Shown: positions 15,358 through 24,365, numbered from the stretch's first letter. The stretch: DNA of 64,000 nucleotides from JACKJK01 sp046159835 (GCF_046159835.1 NZ_JBJXCY010000001.1:248001-312000), one strand, 5' to 3'. A program made the numbers and translations. The notes: generated by a model not told the origin, from the letters alone.

Positions 15358-15567
15358 TTGGCAGGTTCAAACGATGATGGCGGGACGGGTTCCGGCAAGC
15401 CCGCGAAGGGCGCCGACGCGAACACCCGCGAAACGCGCCTTGCGAACGCGCTGAAGGCCAACCTGCGCCGCCGCAAGGCGCAGAAGCGCGGCCGCGCCGA
15501 CCACGAAACCGCTGACGAGCACGGCGCACCGGACGCAACCGATCCGCCGTCGCCGCGTTCATCCTGA
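15358..15567 (+). CDS. Small basic protein upstream of murA
   Basis: This 69-residue protein has a central basic segment, RLANALKANLRRRKAQKRG, flanked by polar low-complexity ends. Similar short proteins with an L-x-x-N-L-R-R-R-K-A-Q motif are common next to murA in alphaproteobacteria; their function is not known. I use the TTG at 15358 because GAGAGGG lies 9 nt upstream. The start is uncertain, as the frame is open from 15223. The C-terminal PPSPRSS ends 100 bp before murA. Confidence 0.55.
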   Translation: MAGSNDDGGTGSGKPAKGADANTRETRLANALKANLRRRKAQKRGRADHETADEHGAPDATDPPSPRSS

Positions 15568-15667
15568 CCGCGCGCTTGCCTTGTTTTCTCCACGGGCGGC
15601 CAGTAAAGCTGCGCGCTTGGGGCGATGCCGGGCTGCACGTTTCCGCACAATTGAAGGATTTTCGGAC

Positions 15668-16957
15668 ATGGATTCCATCCGCGTAACCGGCGGCAACCGC
15701 CTGAATGGGTCGATCCCCATCTCCGGTGCCAAGAACGCCGCCCTCCCGCTGATGATCGCGTCGATCCTGTCGCCGGAAACCCTCACGCTGGAAAACGTGC
15801 CGCGCCTGACAGACGTCCAGAAGCTGGCGCAAATCCTGAACAATCTCGGCATCGACGTGACGATCGCCGGCAAGCGTCCCGGCCAGGGCGAGGGCTATGC
15901 CCGCACCATGCGCCTTAACGCGGCCAACATCGTCGATACCACCGCGCCCTATGAACTTGTCTCCCAGATGCGCGCGAGCTTCTGGGTACTGGGCCCGCTG
16001 CTGGCGCGCTGCGGCAAGGCCCGCGTGTCGCTGCCCGGCGGCTGCGCGATTGGCACGCGCCCAGTCGACATGCACCTGATGGGCCTTGAGAAGCTCGGCG
16101 CGGAGATCGAGCTCGATTCCGGCTACGTGAATGCCAGCGCCCCCAACGGACTGACCGGTACGACGATCCATTTCGACAAGGTTTCCGTCGGTGCCACGCA
16201 CAACGTGCTGATGGCCGCCAGCATGGCCAAGGGCACGACGGTGCTGGAAAACGCCGCCTGCGAGCCGGAAATCGGCGACGTTGCCCGCTGCCTCGCCGCT
16301 ATGGGCGCGAAGATCGAGGGCATCGACACCAACACCCTCGTCATCGAGGGTGCGCAGACCATGCACGGCACGACCCACACGGTGCTGCCCGACCGCATCG
16401 AGACCGGCACCTACGCCATGGCGGTTGCCATGGCCGGCGGCGATGTGATGCTGGAAAACGCCCGCGCCGACCTGCTTCAGAGCGCGCTCGACGTGCTGGT
16501 AGAAGCCGGTGCCAAGGTGGAAGCTTCCGACAAGGGCATCCGCGTGTCGCGCAACGGCAACGGCATCAAGCCGGTCAATGTCGAGACCGCGCCGCATCCC
16601 GGCTTCCCAACCGACCTGCAGGCGCAGCTGATGGCTCTGATGACTCGCGCCGAGGGCGTCTCGACCATAACCGAGTCGATCTTCGAAAACCGTTTCATGC
16701 ATGTGCAGGAGCTGGCCCGCCTCGGTGCCGACATCAAGCTCGATGGTGACACCGCGACGATCACCGGCGTTCAGCGGATGAAGGGTGCCCCGGTCATGGC
16801 GACCGACCTTCGCGCCTCCGTCTCGCTCATCATCGCGGGTCTGGCGGCTGAAGGTCAGACGACGGTCAACCGCGTCTACCACCTGGACCGCGGCTTCGAG
16901 CGCATCGAGGAGAAGCTCGGGAACTGCGGCGCGCAGATCGAGCGCCTCAGCGCTTGA
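15668..16957 (+). CDS. murA: UDP-N-acetylglucosamine 1-carboxyvinyltransferase
   Basis: MurA transfers enolpyruvate from PEP to UDP-GlcNAc, the first committed step of peptidoglycan synthesis. The 429-residue protein has normal length, the N-terminal ISGAKNAALP motif (18-27), and the active-site cysteine in LPGGCAIGTRPVD (Cys126), which is the fosfomycin target in this family. The ATG at 15668 begins MDSIRVTGG, a family-typical start. It leads a conserved alphaproteobacterial gene cluster. Confidence 0.97.
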   Translation: MDSIRVTGGNRLNGSIPISGAKNAALPLMIASILSPETLTLENVPRLTDVQKLAQILNNLGIDVTIAGKRPGQGEGYARTMRLNAANIVDTTAPYELVSQMRASFWVLGPLLARCGKARVSLPGGCAIGTRPVDMHLMGLEKLGAEIELDSGYVNASAPNGLTGTTIHFDKVSVGATHNVLMAASMAKGTTVLENAACEPEIGDVARCLAAMGAKIEGIDTNTLVIEGAQTMHGTTHTVLPDRIETGTYAMAVAMAGGDVMLENARADLLQSALDVLVEAGAKVEASDKGIRVSRNGNGIKPVNVETAPHPGFPTDLQAQLMALMTRAEGVSTITESIFENRFMHVQELARLGADIKLDGDTATITGVQRMKGAPVMATDLRASVSLIIAGLAAEGQTTVNRVYHLDRGFERIEEKLGNCGAQIERLSA

Positions 16958-17019
16958 AATCGGGCGCGCCCCACCCGACATTGTCTGGAACTCGCAAACG
17001 GACCGAAAGACCAGACCCG

Positions 17020-17487
17020 ATGGATGAGAAATCCTCTGGCGGCCTCGCGCTTGCCGCGCTTGATGCCGAAGACCTCGAAGTCATTTCCGCGCACACGCAG
17101 GATGCCGTGGTCAGTGCCACGGACCTTGCCTACAAGCGTTCGGGCCGCGCCTTCGTCGCGATCCTCAATCGATACGACTGGGACAGCGGCGAACGCGAGC
17201 GCAAGCGCCGCCGCACGGCCCTGCATTTCGACCGCGTCCTGGGCGTGCGCTCGCGCGGCATCGAACGTGGCCGCGAAGCCGATGTGCTGAACCTGCTCGC
17301 CATTCGCTATGTCCCGGCCGGCGAAGGCCCCGCCGGGATGGTGGAGCTTGTTTTCTCCGGTGAGGCGGCCATTCGGCTTGATGTCGAATGCATCGAGTGC
17401 CGCATGAAGGACCTCGGCCCGGTCTGGGCGACGGCCAAGCAGCCGACGCACGACACCGCCGATGCAGCGCCCGCCTCGGGCGCCTGA
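17020..17487 (+). CDS. DUF2948 family protein
   Basis: This 155-residue cytoplasmic protein has the DUF2948 pattern: ALDAEDLEVISAHTQDAVV near the N-terminus, FVAILNRYDWD, then HFDRVLGVRSRGI and a C-terminal GEAAIRLDVECIECRMKDLGPVW. The family is nearly confined to alphaproteobacteria and has no assigned role. It lies 62 bp after murA. In many relatives hisD follows this gene; here UPF0262 follows instead. Confidence 0.85.
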   Translation: MDEKSSGGLALAALDAEDLEVISAHTQDAVVSATDLAYKRSGRAFVAILNRYDWDSGERERKRRRTALHFDRVLGVRSRGIERGREADVLNLLAIRYVPAGEGPAGMVELVFSGEAAIRLDVECIECRMKDLGPVWATAKQPTHDTADAAPASGA

Positions 17488-17605
17488 TTCCGTCAATCAA
17501 CCGTGTTCCGCGCCCGCGCTGGCTTTGCCAAGCGGGATGCGCAATGTCATAGACTGCTTGAAGATTCCGGCGGCAAGGGTTGCTGCCGGATACTGGGAGA
17601 CGGTC

Positions 17606-18109
17606 ATGGCTGACAGTTCGGAGCAGGCGCAGGAGACGGGCGGGCAGGGTTGCCTCGTCGCGGTCAATCTCGACGAAAGCTCCATTCGCCGCTCGACCCC
17701 CGACATCGACCACGAACGCGCCGTCGCGATCTACGACCTGCTGGAGGACAACCGCTTCCAGCCGCATGGCATAGAGGGCGGAGCCTACGCGCTGTCGCTG
17801 TCCATCCAGGAACAGCGCCTCGTAATGGATATCGCGTCACCCGAAGGCGAGGCTGTCACCACCTTCGTGCTGTCGCTCACTCCGCTGCGCAAGGTCATCC
17901 GCGACTATTTCCTCGTCTGCGAGAGCTATTATGAGGCCATCCGCCAGGCGAGCCCCAGCCGGATCGAGGCCATCGACATGGGCCGGCGCGGGCTGCACGA
18001 CGAAGGATCGCGCATCCTGCGCGACCGGCTCGATGGCAAGATCGATGTCGATCACAACACGGCGCGGCGGCTGTTCACGCTGATCTGCGTGTTGCACTGG
18101 AAGGGCTGA
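17606..18109 (+). CDS. UPF0262 family protein
   Basis: This 167-residue protein has UPF0262 features: RRSTPDIDHERAVAIYDLLEDN near residue 30, YALSLSIQEQRLVMDI, then FVLSLTPLRKVIRDYF and a C-terminal IDMGRRGLHDEGSRIL with HNTARRLFTLICVLHWKG. The function is unknown. The ATG at 17606 fits the family length. It lies 3 bp before the phosphatase gene, so the two are likely translated together. Confidence 0.85.
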   Translation: MADSSEQAQETGGQGCLVAVNLDESSIRRSTPDIDHERAVAIYDLLEDNRFQPHGIEGGAYALSLSIQEQRLVMDIASPEGEAVTTFVLSLTPLRKVIRDYFLVCESYYEAIRQASPSRIEAIDMGRRGLHDEGSRILRDRLDGKIDVDHNTARRLFTLICVLHWKG

Positions 18110-18112
18110 CGG

Positions 18113-18568
18113 ATGTCGCCGGTGGGGGACAAGCTGCCCTCGTCAGTCCTGTTCGCCTGCTCGATGAATTCGGTCCGCTCCCCCATGGCCGAAGGCATCA
18201 TGAAGCAGCTGTTCCCCTTCAAGGTCTACACGCAGTCGGCGGGTGTCCATGACGGCGAACTGGATTCCTTCGCCACATCGGTGATGGAGGAGATCGGCGC
18301 GGACATCTCGTCCCACCAGCCCAAGACCTTCGATGAGCTGCACGACACCGGCTTCGACCTCATCATATCCCTGTCGCCGGAAGCCCATCACCATGCGCTG
18401 GAACTTGCCCATACCATGGACATTGACGTTGAATACTGGCCGACACAGGATCCCACGATGGAAATGGGAACGCGCGATCAGCGGCTGACGGCTTACCGGC
18501 GTGTCCGCGATCAACTGACGACCCGCATCAAGCAGCGCTTCGGCTGGCAGCCGCCGGCCAGCATGTGA
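18113..18568 (+). CDS. Low-molecular-weight protein tyrosine phosphatase family protein
   Basis: This 151-residue protein has the P-loop C-S-M-N-S-V-R-S (Cys16 to Ser23) that matches the C-x5-R-S catalytic motif, and a later D-P pair in YWPTQDPTME that fits the general-acid aspartate. The family includes arsenate reductases and tyrosine phosphatases; in this neighbourhood it is often labelled ArsC-like, but phosphatase activity is the better guess. It sits 3 bp after UPF0262, as in other alphaproteobacteria. Confidence 0.85.
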   Translation: MSPVGDKLPSSVLFACSMNSVRSPMAEGIMKQLFPFKVYTQSAGVHDGELDSFATSVMEEIGADISSHQPKTFDELHDTGFDLIISLSPEAHHHALELAHTMDIDVEYWPTQDPTMEMGTRDQRLTAYRRVRDQLTTRIKQRFGWQPPASM

Positions 18569-18602
18569 CGCGCGCAAAGATCGTCCAAAGGAGACAAGCG
18601 AC

Positions 18603-19061
18603 ATGAACCGAACTCTCACGCTGGCCGCCGCCGCGCTCGCCCTGTTTGCCGCCGGAACCGTGTCCGCCCACCAGGGCGCGAAAGGCGTCGTCAAGCAGCG
18701 CATGGACGCGATGAAGGATACCTCCGAGCGCATGAAATCGATGCGCGCCTCCATCGACCGAGGCAAGGAGCGCAACGCCGAAAGCCTCGCCGCCGACGCC
18801 GAACAGATCGCGGTGCATGCCGCCGAGATCTCCAAGATGTTTCCCGAAGGCTCCACCAGTGAGGTGAGCGAGGCGAAGCCGGAAATCTGGCAGGAGAATG
18901 CGGAGTTTCTCGACCTGGCGGACATGATGGCCCGCCGCGCCGCGCGCGTGGCCGAGATGGCGCGCGTCGGCACCGAGGACGCAACGCTGCAGGCGGCCTT
19001 CGCCGAACTCGGCGAGAGCTGCAAGAGCTGCCACACCAAGTTCCGGATGAAAAAGCAGTGA
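18603..19061 (+). CDS. Cytochrome c' family periplasmic protein
   Basis: This 152-residue protein has a signal peptide ending near VSAHQ (residue 23) and a four-helix-bundle pattern. The C-terminal heme motif CKSCH is followed by TKFRMKK, the usual ending of cytochrome c'/c556 proteins. Conserved early residues VVKQRMDAMKD fit the family. It overlaps the multicopper oxidase gene by 4 bp, so it may be that enzyme's electron partner. The pair is not part of the usual phosphatase-infA neighbourhood. Confidence 0.9.
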   Translation: MNRTLTLAAAALALFAAGTVSAHQGAKGVVKQRMDAMKDTSERMKSMRASIDRGKERNAESLAADAEQIAVHAAEISKMFPEGSTSEVSEAKPEIWQENAEFLDLADMMARRAARVAEMARVGTEDATLQAAFAELGESCKSCHTKFRMKKQ

Positions 19062-20485
19062 CAACAGGCCTTTCTCGCCGCGGGTTCTTCCACGTTGCCG
19101 GAGCGGGCATCGGCCTGCTCGCGCTGCCGCCGCTGGTGCATGCCGCGCCGACGATGCAGACATTACGGGCGAGTGCCGCCAGCGTCGACCTGATCGGCGC
19201 CGACCGGGAACGGCCCGCCGACTACAGCGCAACCGATGTCTGGGCCTATGACGGCGCGGTGCCGGGTCCGCTGCTGCGCGGTCGCGTCGGCGAGCGGCTG
19301 CGCATCCGCCTGCAGAACGATATCGAGGAACCGACCTCGGTCCACTGGCACGGCATCCGCATCGACAACGCCATGGATGGCGTGCCCGGCCTGACGCAGG
19401 ACCCGGTGCAGCCCGGCGAAAGCTTCGACTACGATTTCGAACTCACCCATCCCGGCACCTACTGGTACCACCCGCACATGCGCTCCTCGCAGCAGGTCGG
19501 GCGCGGGCTCTACGGCATGCTGATCGTCGACGAGGCGAAGCCGCTCGACGTCGACCGTGACCTGCTGCTTGTCATTGACGACTGGCGCATCAACGCAGAA
19601 GGCCAGATCGACATTGCCAGTTTCGGCAACCTGCACGATGCAGCCCACGGCGGGCGTCTCGGCAACTGGATGACGGTGAATGGCCAGTCCGGCCCTGTTC
19701 TCCCGGTCAAGGCCGGCGAGCGGGTGCGTCTGCGCGTCGCCAATGTCGCCAATGCCCGCATCTTCGAAATTGATACCGAAAAGCTTGGCGCGGTGGCTTT
19801 GTCGCGCGACGGGCACGGGCTGGACAAGGCTGCGAAGCCGCAAGACCCGGTGCTGCTTGGTCCCGGCCAGCGCGAGGACCTCGTGTTCGACGTGCCGGAG
19901 GGCGCGCAAACCATCCCCATTCAGGACGTTTCGACCGGCGAACCCGTCACGGCAGCGACACTCAAGGTGGAGCCGTCCGATGGCGCGCCTTCGCAACGTC
20001 CGGCGCTCGACACGCTTTCCCTGCCGCGCTTCGGCACCGAGCCGGATACCGACAACGCCCGCGTCGTCGATCTCGTCATGGAAGGTGGGGCCATGGGCGG
20101 GCTTGCCACGGCGAACCTCGACGGCGAGAGCATGAGCCTGCAGGAAATCGCGCAGAAAGGTTATGTCTGGGCGTTCAACGGCCGCGTGGGCAAGATGGAC
20201 TACCGCCTGTTCGAGGCTGCGCGCGGCGAGACCATCGCCATCGACATGGTCAATCGCACCTCGTGGCCCCACGCCATGCACATGCACGGCCACCATTTCC
20301 GCATCCTCACCCGCGACGGAAAGCCTGCCACCGATATCGCCTTCCGCGACACCGTTCTTGTTGGTCCGGAACAGTCCGTGCGGGTCGCCTTCGTGGCCGA
20401 TAATCCGGGCAAGTGGATGCTTCATTGCCACATGCTGGAGCACCAGGCCTCGGGTATGGTCGCGACCTTTGCCGTGAACGGTTGA
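19058..20485 (+). CDS. Multicopper oxidase, Tat-exported
   Basis: This 475-residue laccase-like enzyme has a twin-arginine signal (SRRGFF, residues 6-11). All four copper motifs are present: HWHG (96-99), WYHPH (136-140), HAMHMHGHHF (405-414) and HCHMLEHQASGM (456-467). The last includes a methionine placed to serve as the type 1 copper axial ligand. Substrate could be Cu(I), phenols or another electron donor. The GTG start overlaps the upstream cytochrome c' stop codon, which suggests a functional pair. No methionine-rich insert typical of CueO is visible. Confidence 0.92.
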   Translation: MTTGLSRRGFFHVAGAGIGLLALPPLVHAAPTMQTLRASAASVDLIGADRERPADYSATDVWAYDGAVPGPLLRGRVGERLRIRLQNDIEEPTSVHWHGIRIDNAMDGVPGLTQDPVQPGESFDYDFELTHPGTYWYHPHMRSSQQVGRGLYGMLIVDEAKPLDVDRDLLLVIDDWRINAEGQIDIASFGNLHDAAHGGRLGNWMTVNGQSGPVLPVKAGERVRLRVANVANARIFEIDTEKLGAVALSRDGHGLDKAAKPQDPVLLGPGQREDLVFDVPEGAQTIPIQDVSTGEPVTAATLKVEPSDGAPSQRPALDTLSLPRFGTEPDTDNARVVDLVMEGGAMGGLATANLDGESMSLQEIAQKGYVWAFNGRVGKMDYRLFEAARGETIAIDMVNRTSWPHAMHMHGHHFRILTRDGKPATDIAFRDTVLVGPEQSVRVAFVADNPGKWMLHCHMLEHQASGMVATFAVNG

Positions 20486-20576
20486 ACGCATGTGCGCGTT
20501 GCCATTCCTTGGCATTCACTTTGTCGCGGGGATCGGTTAGGTTCCCGCCACTTTCCAGTCATCAGAACGGATACGC

Positions 20577-20795
20577 ATGTCGAAAGAAGAATTGCTCGAA
20601 TTCCCGGGCGTGGTCGTTGAACTGCTGCCCAACGCGACGTTTCGCGTGAAGCTTGAGAACGATCACGAGATCATCGCCCACACCGCAGGCCGTATGCGCA
20701 AGAACCGCATTCGCGTGCTGGCGGGCGACAAGGTCCTCGTTGAAATGACGCCTTACGACCTCACCAAGGGCCGTATTACCTACCGCTTCAAGTAA
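20577..20795 (+). CDS. infA: Translation initiation factor IF-1
   Basis: This 72-residue protein has the S1-like OB fold of IF-1: MSKEELLEFPGVVVELLPNA at the start, GRMRKNRIRVLAGDKV in the middle and MTPYDLTKGRITYRFK at the end. It binds the 30S A site during initiation. It is the normal partner of maf in this alphaproteobacterial cluster and is separated from it by 54 bp. Confidence 0.97.
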   Translation: MSKEELLEFPGVVVELLPNATFRVKLENDHEIIAHTAGRMRKNRIRVLAGDKVLVEMTPYDLTKGRITYRFK

Positions 20796-20849
20796 GCGCC
20801 GGCCCCTGGGGCCAGTTGAAGATCACAGGAAGACCCGGTCGCAGTATCC

Positions 20850-21476
20850 ATGAGCGGACGCCCCAAACTCATTCTGGCAAGCGCGTCACCGCGACGCCTT
20901 GCCCTGTTGCAGCAGATCGGGGTCGATCCGGATTTCCTGCGGCCGACGACCATCGACGAATCGCCGGAAAAGGGCGAGTTGCCGCGCACGCTCGCGCGCC
21001 GTCTCGCCCGCACCAAGCTTGAAGTGGCCGCGCAGGCCGTCAAGCGCGAAGCCGATCTCGATGGCAGTCTGATCCTCGCATCCGACACGGTCGTTGCCGT
21101 TGGCCGGCGCATTCTGCCCAAGGCGGAAGCGCTGGAAGAGGCAAGCGCCTGTTTGCGGCTGCTCTCTGGGCGCTCGCACCGCGTCTATACCGCCGTGTGC
21201 GTCGGGCGCGCGGGCGGCAGCGTGCGTGAACGCATCACCGAAACGCGGGTGCGCTTCAAGCGCCTCTCGCGCGAGGAGATCGACAGCTATCTCGGCTCGG
21301 GCGAATGGCGCGGCAAGGCCGGCGGCTATGCCATCCAGGGCATCGCGGGCAGCTTCGTCATCAAGTTGGTCGGCTCCTACACCAGCGTTGTCGGCCTGCC
21401 GCTCTATGAAGCATCCTCGCTTCTGGAAGGCGCGGGCTACCCGGTCCGCATGGCCTGGGCATCGGTCGCGGTCTAG
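20850..21476 (+). CDS. maf: Maf family nucleotide pyrophosphatase
   Basis: This 208-residue protein has the Maf signature LILASASPRRLALLQQIG (residues 6-23), the metal-site aspartate in LILASDTVVAVG and the GGYAIQGIAGSF motif near residue 155. Maf proteins hydrolyse non-canonical nucleoside triphosphates to monophosphates. Downstream of infA is its standard place. The next gene, an acyl-CoA ligase, begins 40 bp later and is not part of the standard cluster. Confidence 0.94.
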   Translation: MSGRPKLILASASPRRLALLQQIGVDPDFLRPTTIDESPEKGELPRTLARRLARTKLEVAAQAVKREADLDGSLILASDTVVAVGRRILPKAEALEEASACLRLLSGRSHRVYTAVCVGRAGGSVRERITETRVRFKRLSREEIDSYLGSGEWRGKAGGYAIQGIAGSFVIKLVGSYTSVVGLPLYEASSLLEGAGYPVRMAWASVAV

Positions 21477-21516
21477 GACATGACCGCGGGACAGGTCTTC
21501 GCCCGGAGGTGACCCC

Positions 21517-23046
21517 ATGGACATGACGCGCTGGCTCGTACGCTCCGCAGGCACTTGCCCGGACTGGCCCGCCGTCGCCCATGGCACGACCGTCTTCCAG
21601 GATTACCGGACGCTGGCGGCCCGCGCCGCCAAGCTGGCTTCGGGCCTGCGCGCGGCGGGGCTTGCGCCCGGCGACCGCGTCCTCGTCGCCGCGCCGAACT
21701 GCCCGCAATATCTCGAATTGCTCTACGGCATCTGGTGGGCAGGCTGCGCCGCCGTGCCCGCCAACTCCAAGCTGCACGGGGCCGAACTCGCCTACATGGT
21801 CGCCCACAGCGGCACGAAGGTCTGCTTCGCCGCGCGCAAGCAGGCACAGGCAATCGCCGCCGAAACCCCCGAAGGCCTTGAACGCGTCATCGAGGTCGGC
21901 AGCGCCGATTATGAGGCGCTCTTCGCCGGCGACCCAAGCGAGCCGTGGCTGGCAGGCCCCGACGAAATGGCGTGGCTGTTCTACACCTCCGGCACCACCG
22001 GGCGGCCCAAGGGCGCGATGCTCTCCCATCGCAACCTGCTGGCCATGACCATGGCCTACCTGACCGACGTCGACCCGACTGAGCCCGGCGACCGCATCTT
22101 GCATGCAGCCCCAATGAGCCACGGTTCGGGCCTGTATCTCATGGCCCATTTGGCACGCTTCGGCGTCAACATCGTGCCGGAATCCGGCGGCTTCGAGCCG
22201 GACGAGATCGCAAGCCTCACCGGCCATTGGCAGCGCACCTCGATGTTCGCCGCACCGACCATGATCAAGCGGATGGTGTCATCCGGCGTCGAGATCGCAC
22301 CGGACGCCCTGCGCACCGTCATCTGGGGCGGTGCGCCCATGTATGTGAGCGACGTGAAGAGCGCGCTCGAGCGCTTCGGCCCCGTCTTCGCGCAGATCTA
22401 CGGGCAGGGCGAGACGCCGATGACGACGACGCTGCTCCCCAAGCACATCGTGGCCGACAAGGCCCACCCGCGTTGGGAAGAGCGCATCGGTTCGGCCGGC
22501 CACGTGAACCCGGTCGTCTCGGTCCAGGTCTTCGACGATGACGACCGCCCGCTGCCCGCCGGCGAAACCGGCGAAATCGTCGTGCGCGGCGAGACGGTGA
22601 TGCTCGGCTACTGGAACAACCCCGATGCCACCGCCGAGACGCTGCGCGGCGGCTGGCTGCACACGGGCGATGTCGGCTCCTTCGACGAGGACGGTTTCCT
22701 CACCCTGCGCGACCGTTCCAAGGACATGATCATCTCCGGCGGCTCCAACATCTATCCCCGCGAGGTGGAGGAGGTGCTGCTCACCCATCCGGGCGTGCGC
22801 GAGGTTTCCGTCATCGGGCGGCCCCACGGCGAGTGGGGCGAGGTCGTCGTCGCCTACGTCGTGGGCGAGGCGGATGAAGGCGATCTCGACGCGCTCTGCC
22901 TCTCGCGCATTGCCCGTTTCAAGCGCCCCAAGCACTATGTCCACGTGGAGGACCTGCCGAAGAACAACTACGGCAAGATCCTGAAAACGGAACTGCGCGC
23001 ATCAGACGCGCGGCTGGTGCGCGGTTCGCGCGGCGAGGAGGACTGA
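21517..23046 (+). CDS. Class I AMP-forming acyl-CoA synthetase
   Basis: This 509-residue enzyme carries the adenylation motif YTSGTTGRPKG near residue 161, the YGQGETPMT segment near 303, GWLHTGDVG near 385 and the C-terminal catalytic lysine in KNNYGKILKTEL. It activates a carboxylic acid with ATP and CoA. The chain length or aromatic nature of the substrate cannot be fixed from sequence. It is followed after 3 bp by a short-chain dehydrogenase, so both probably act in one pathway. The pair separates maf from yacG. Confidence 0.88.
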   Translation: MDMTRWLVRSAGTCPDWPAVAHGTTVFQDYRTLAARAAKLASGLRAAGLAPGDRVLVAAPNCPQYLELLYGIWWAGCAAVPANSKLHGAELAYMVAHSGTKVCFAARKQAQAIAAETPEGLERVIEVGSADYEALFAGDPSEPWLAGPDEMAWLFYTSGTTGRPKGAMLSHRNLLAMTMAYLTDVDPTEPGDRILHAAPMSHGSGLYLMAHLARFGVNIVPESGGFEPDEIASLTGHWQRTSMFAAPTMIKRMVSSGVEIAPDALRTVIWGGAPMYVSDVKSALERFGPVFAQIYGQGETPMTTTLLPKHIVADKAHPRWEERIGSAGHVNPVVSVQVFDDDDRPLPAGETGEIVVRGETVMLGYWNNPDATAETLRGGWLHTGDVGSFDEDGFLTLRDRSKDMIISGGSNIYPREVEEVLLTHPGVREVSVIGRPHGEWGEVVVAYVVGEADEGDLDALCLSRIARFKRPKHYVHVEDLPKNNYGKILKTELRASDARLVRGSRGEED

Positions 23047-23049
23047 ACC

Positions 23050-23856
23050 ATGACAGGCAGGCTTGAGGGAAAGATCGCGCTGGTTGCCGGGGCTGGGTCC
23101 ATCGGGCCGGGCTGGGGCAACGGCAAGGCGACCGCGACGCTGTTCGCGCGCGAAGGGGCAGCGGTTTGCTGCGCCGACATCAATCTCGAAGCCGCCGAGG
23201 AGACCGCAGCCCTGATCCGCGACGAGGGCGGCAGCGCCATGGCGGTGCGTTGCGACGTGGCTGATGCGCAAAGCGTCGAGGCCATGGTCGCCGACACCAT
23301 GAAGCAGTTCGGCCGCATCGACATTCTCGACAACAATGTCGGGCTGGCCGAGGTCGGCGGCGTCGTCGAACTGCCCGAGGCCGATTGGGACCGGGTGATG
23401 GACGTCAACCTGAAGGGCGCCTACCTCACCATGAAGCACGTCATCCCCATCATGGTGGAAAATGGCGGCGGCTCCATCGTCAACATCTCCTCAATTGCCG
23501 GCATCCGCTACACCGGCGTCCCCTACGCGACCTACTACGCGTCGAAATCCGCCCTCAATCACCTCACCCGCACGACAGCCGTCGAATATGCCGCGCGCAA
23601 GGTTCGCGTGAATGCCGTCCTGCCGGGCCTGATGAAAACGCCGATGGTGGAAAAGTCGGCGGCCCTTGCCTCGGTCTACGCCGACGGCGACATTGAGGCC
23701 ATGTGGGCGGCGCGCGACGCGCAGGTGCCCATGGGCCACATGGGCGATGCATGGGACGTGGCGCACGCGGCCCTGTTCCTCGCCAGCGACGACGCCAGAT
23801 ACGTGACCGGCGTGGAACTACTTGTTGATGGCGGCATCACACTGAAGATTTCCTGA
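23050..23856 (+). CDS. Short-chain dehydrogenase/reductase
   Basis: This 268-residue SDR has an expanded glycine-rich cofactor loop (GAGSIGPGWGNGKA, residues 14-27), the NNVG motif after residue 95, the catalytic serine in NISSIAG and Y-x3-K in YYASK near residue 165. The C-terminal GVELLVDGG is typical. It is likely NAD(P)-dependent and acts on a hydroxyacyl or keto substrate linked to the adjacent acyl-CoA synthetase. It starts 3 bp after that gene. Confidence 0.88.
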   Translation: MTGRLEGKIALVAGAGSIGPGWGNGKATATLFAREGAAVCCADINLEAAEETAALIRDEGGSAMAVRCDVADAQSVEAMVADTMKQFGRIDILDNNVGLAEVGGVVELPEADWDRVMDVNLKGAYLTMKHVIPIMVENGGGSIVNISSIAGIRYTGVPYATYYASKSALNHLTRTTAVEYAARKVRVNAVLPGLMKTPMVEKSAALASVYADGDIEAMWAARDAQVPMGHMGDAWDVAHAALFLASDDARYVTGVELLVDGGITLKIS

Positions 23857-23874
23857 CGAGCCGGAAGGCACTCG

Positions 23875-24108
23875 ATGGCTGCAAACGACAACGACCCTGC
23901 AACCGCAGGCAACACGGCTGCGCCCGTGCCGAAATGCCCGATCTGCGGCAAGCAGCGCGTCGCCGAATACCGCCCGTTCTGTTCGCGCCGCTGCGCCGAC
24001 GTGGACCTCAACCGCTGGTTCAGTGGGGCCTATGCGGTGCCCGCGGTCGAGGACGACAGCGACGGCGAAACCGATCCCGACGGCTTCGGCGGCGAGGGGG
24101 AGGGGTGA
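23875..24108 (+). CDS. yacG: DNA gyrase inhibitor YacG (zinc-binding)
   Basis: This 77-residue protein has the YacG zinc site C-P-I-C-G-K, then FCSRRCADVDLNRWFSGAY, giving four cysteines in C-x2-C...C-x3-C. E. coli YacG binds GyrB and inhibits gyrase. The C-terminal tail is acidic and glycine-rich. Its placement close to maf, with only the ligase/SDR pair between, fits the alphaproteobacterial cluster. Confidence 0.9.
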   Translation: MAANDNDPATAGNTAAPVPKCPICGKQRVAEYRPFCSRRCADVDLNRWFSGAYAVPAVEDDSDGETDPDGFGGEGEG

Positions 24109-24237
24109 GCCCTGCGCGACCCTTCGGTCGCGACAAAAAACTGTCACGCTGGCCTATGGACACGTGAGAACCGCTTATCTATAAACCGGGCCTGCTCGCG
24201 CGTGCACAAATACCCCCGCACGCCTCGATGCCCGGAT

Positions 24238-24313
24238 GCCCAGGTAGCTCAGTTGGTAGAGCATGCGACTGAAAATCGCAGTGTCGGTGGTTCGATCCCG
24301 CCCCTGGGCACCA
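24238..24313 (+). tRNA. tRNA-Phe (anticodon GAA)
   Basis: This 76-nt gene has acceptor stem GCCCAGG/CCTGGGC, D arm GCTCAGTTGGTAGAGC, anticodon stem GCGAC with loop CTGAAAA giving anticodon GAA, and T arm GGTTCGATCCC. The CCA end is encoded. An AT-rich islet begins directly after it. I found no copy of its 3' end across the islet. Confidence 0.97.
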
Positions 24314-24342
24314 TTACTCTAACGAGCTCGGGCTAATCGGTA

Positions 24343-24365
24343 TGTAGGCAGGCAAGCGGCCTACA
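24343..24365. terminator. Hairpin between tRNA-Phe and the deaminase-like gene
   Basis: TGTAGGC and GCCTACA form a perfect 7-bp stem around a 9-nt loop. It lies between the 3' ends of tRNA-Phe and the convergent gene, so it could act for either strand. No clear T-run flanks it. Confidence 0.4.

Noticed and set aside
24115..24132. Hairpin CGCGACC-CTTC-GGTCGCG after yacG as a terminator
   Set aside because: It is followed by A residues, not T residues, on the coding strand; a role for termination is unsupported.
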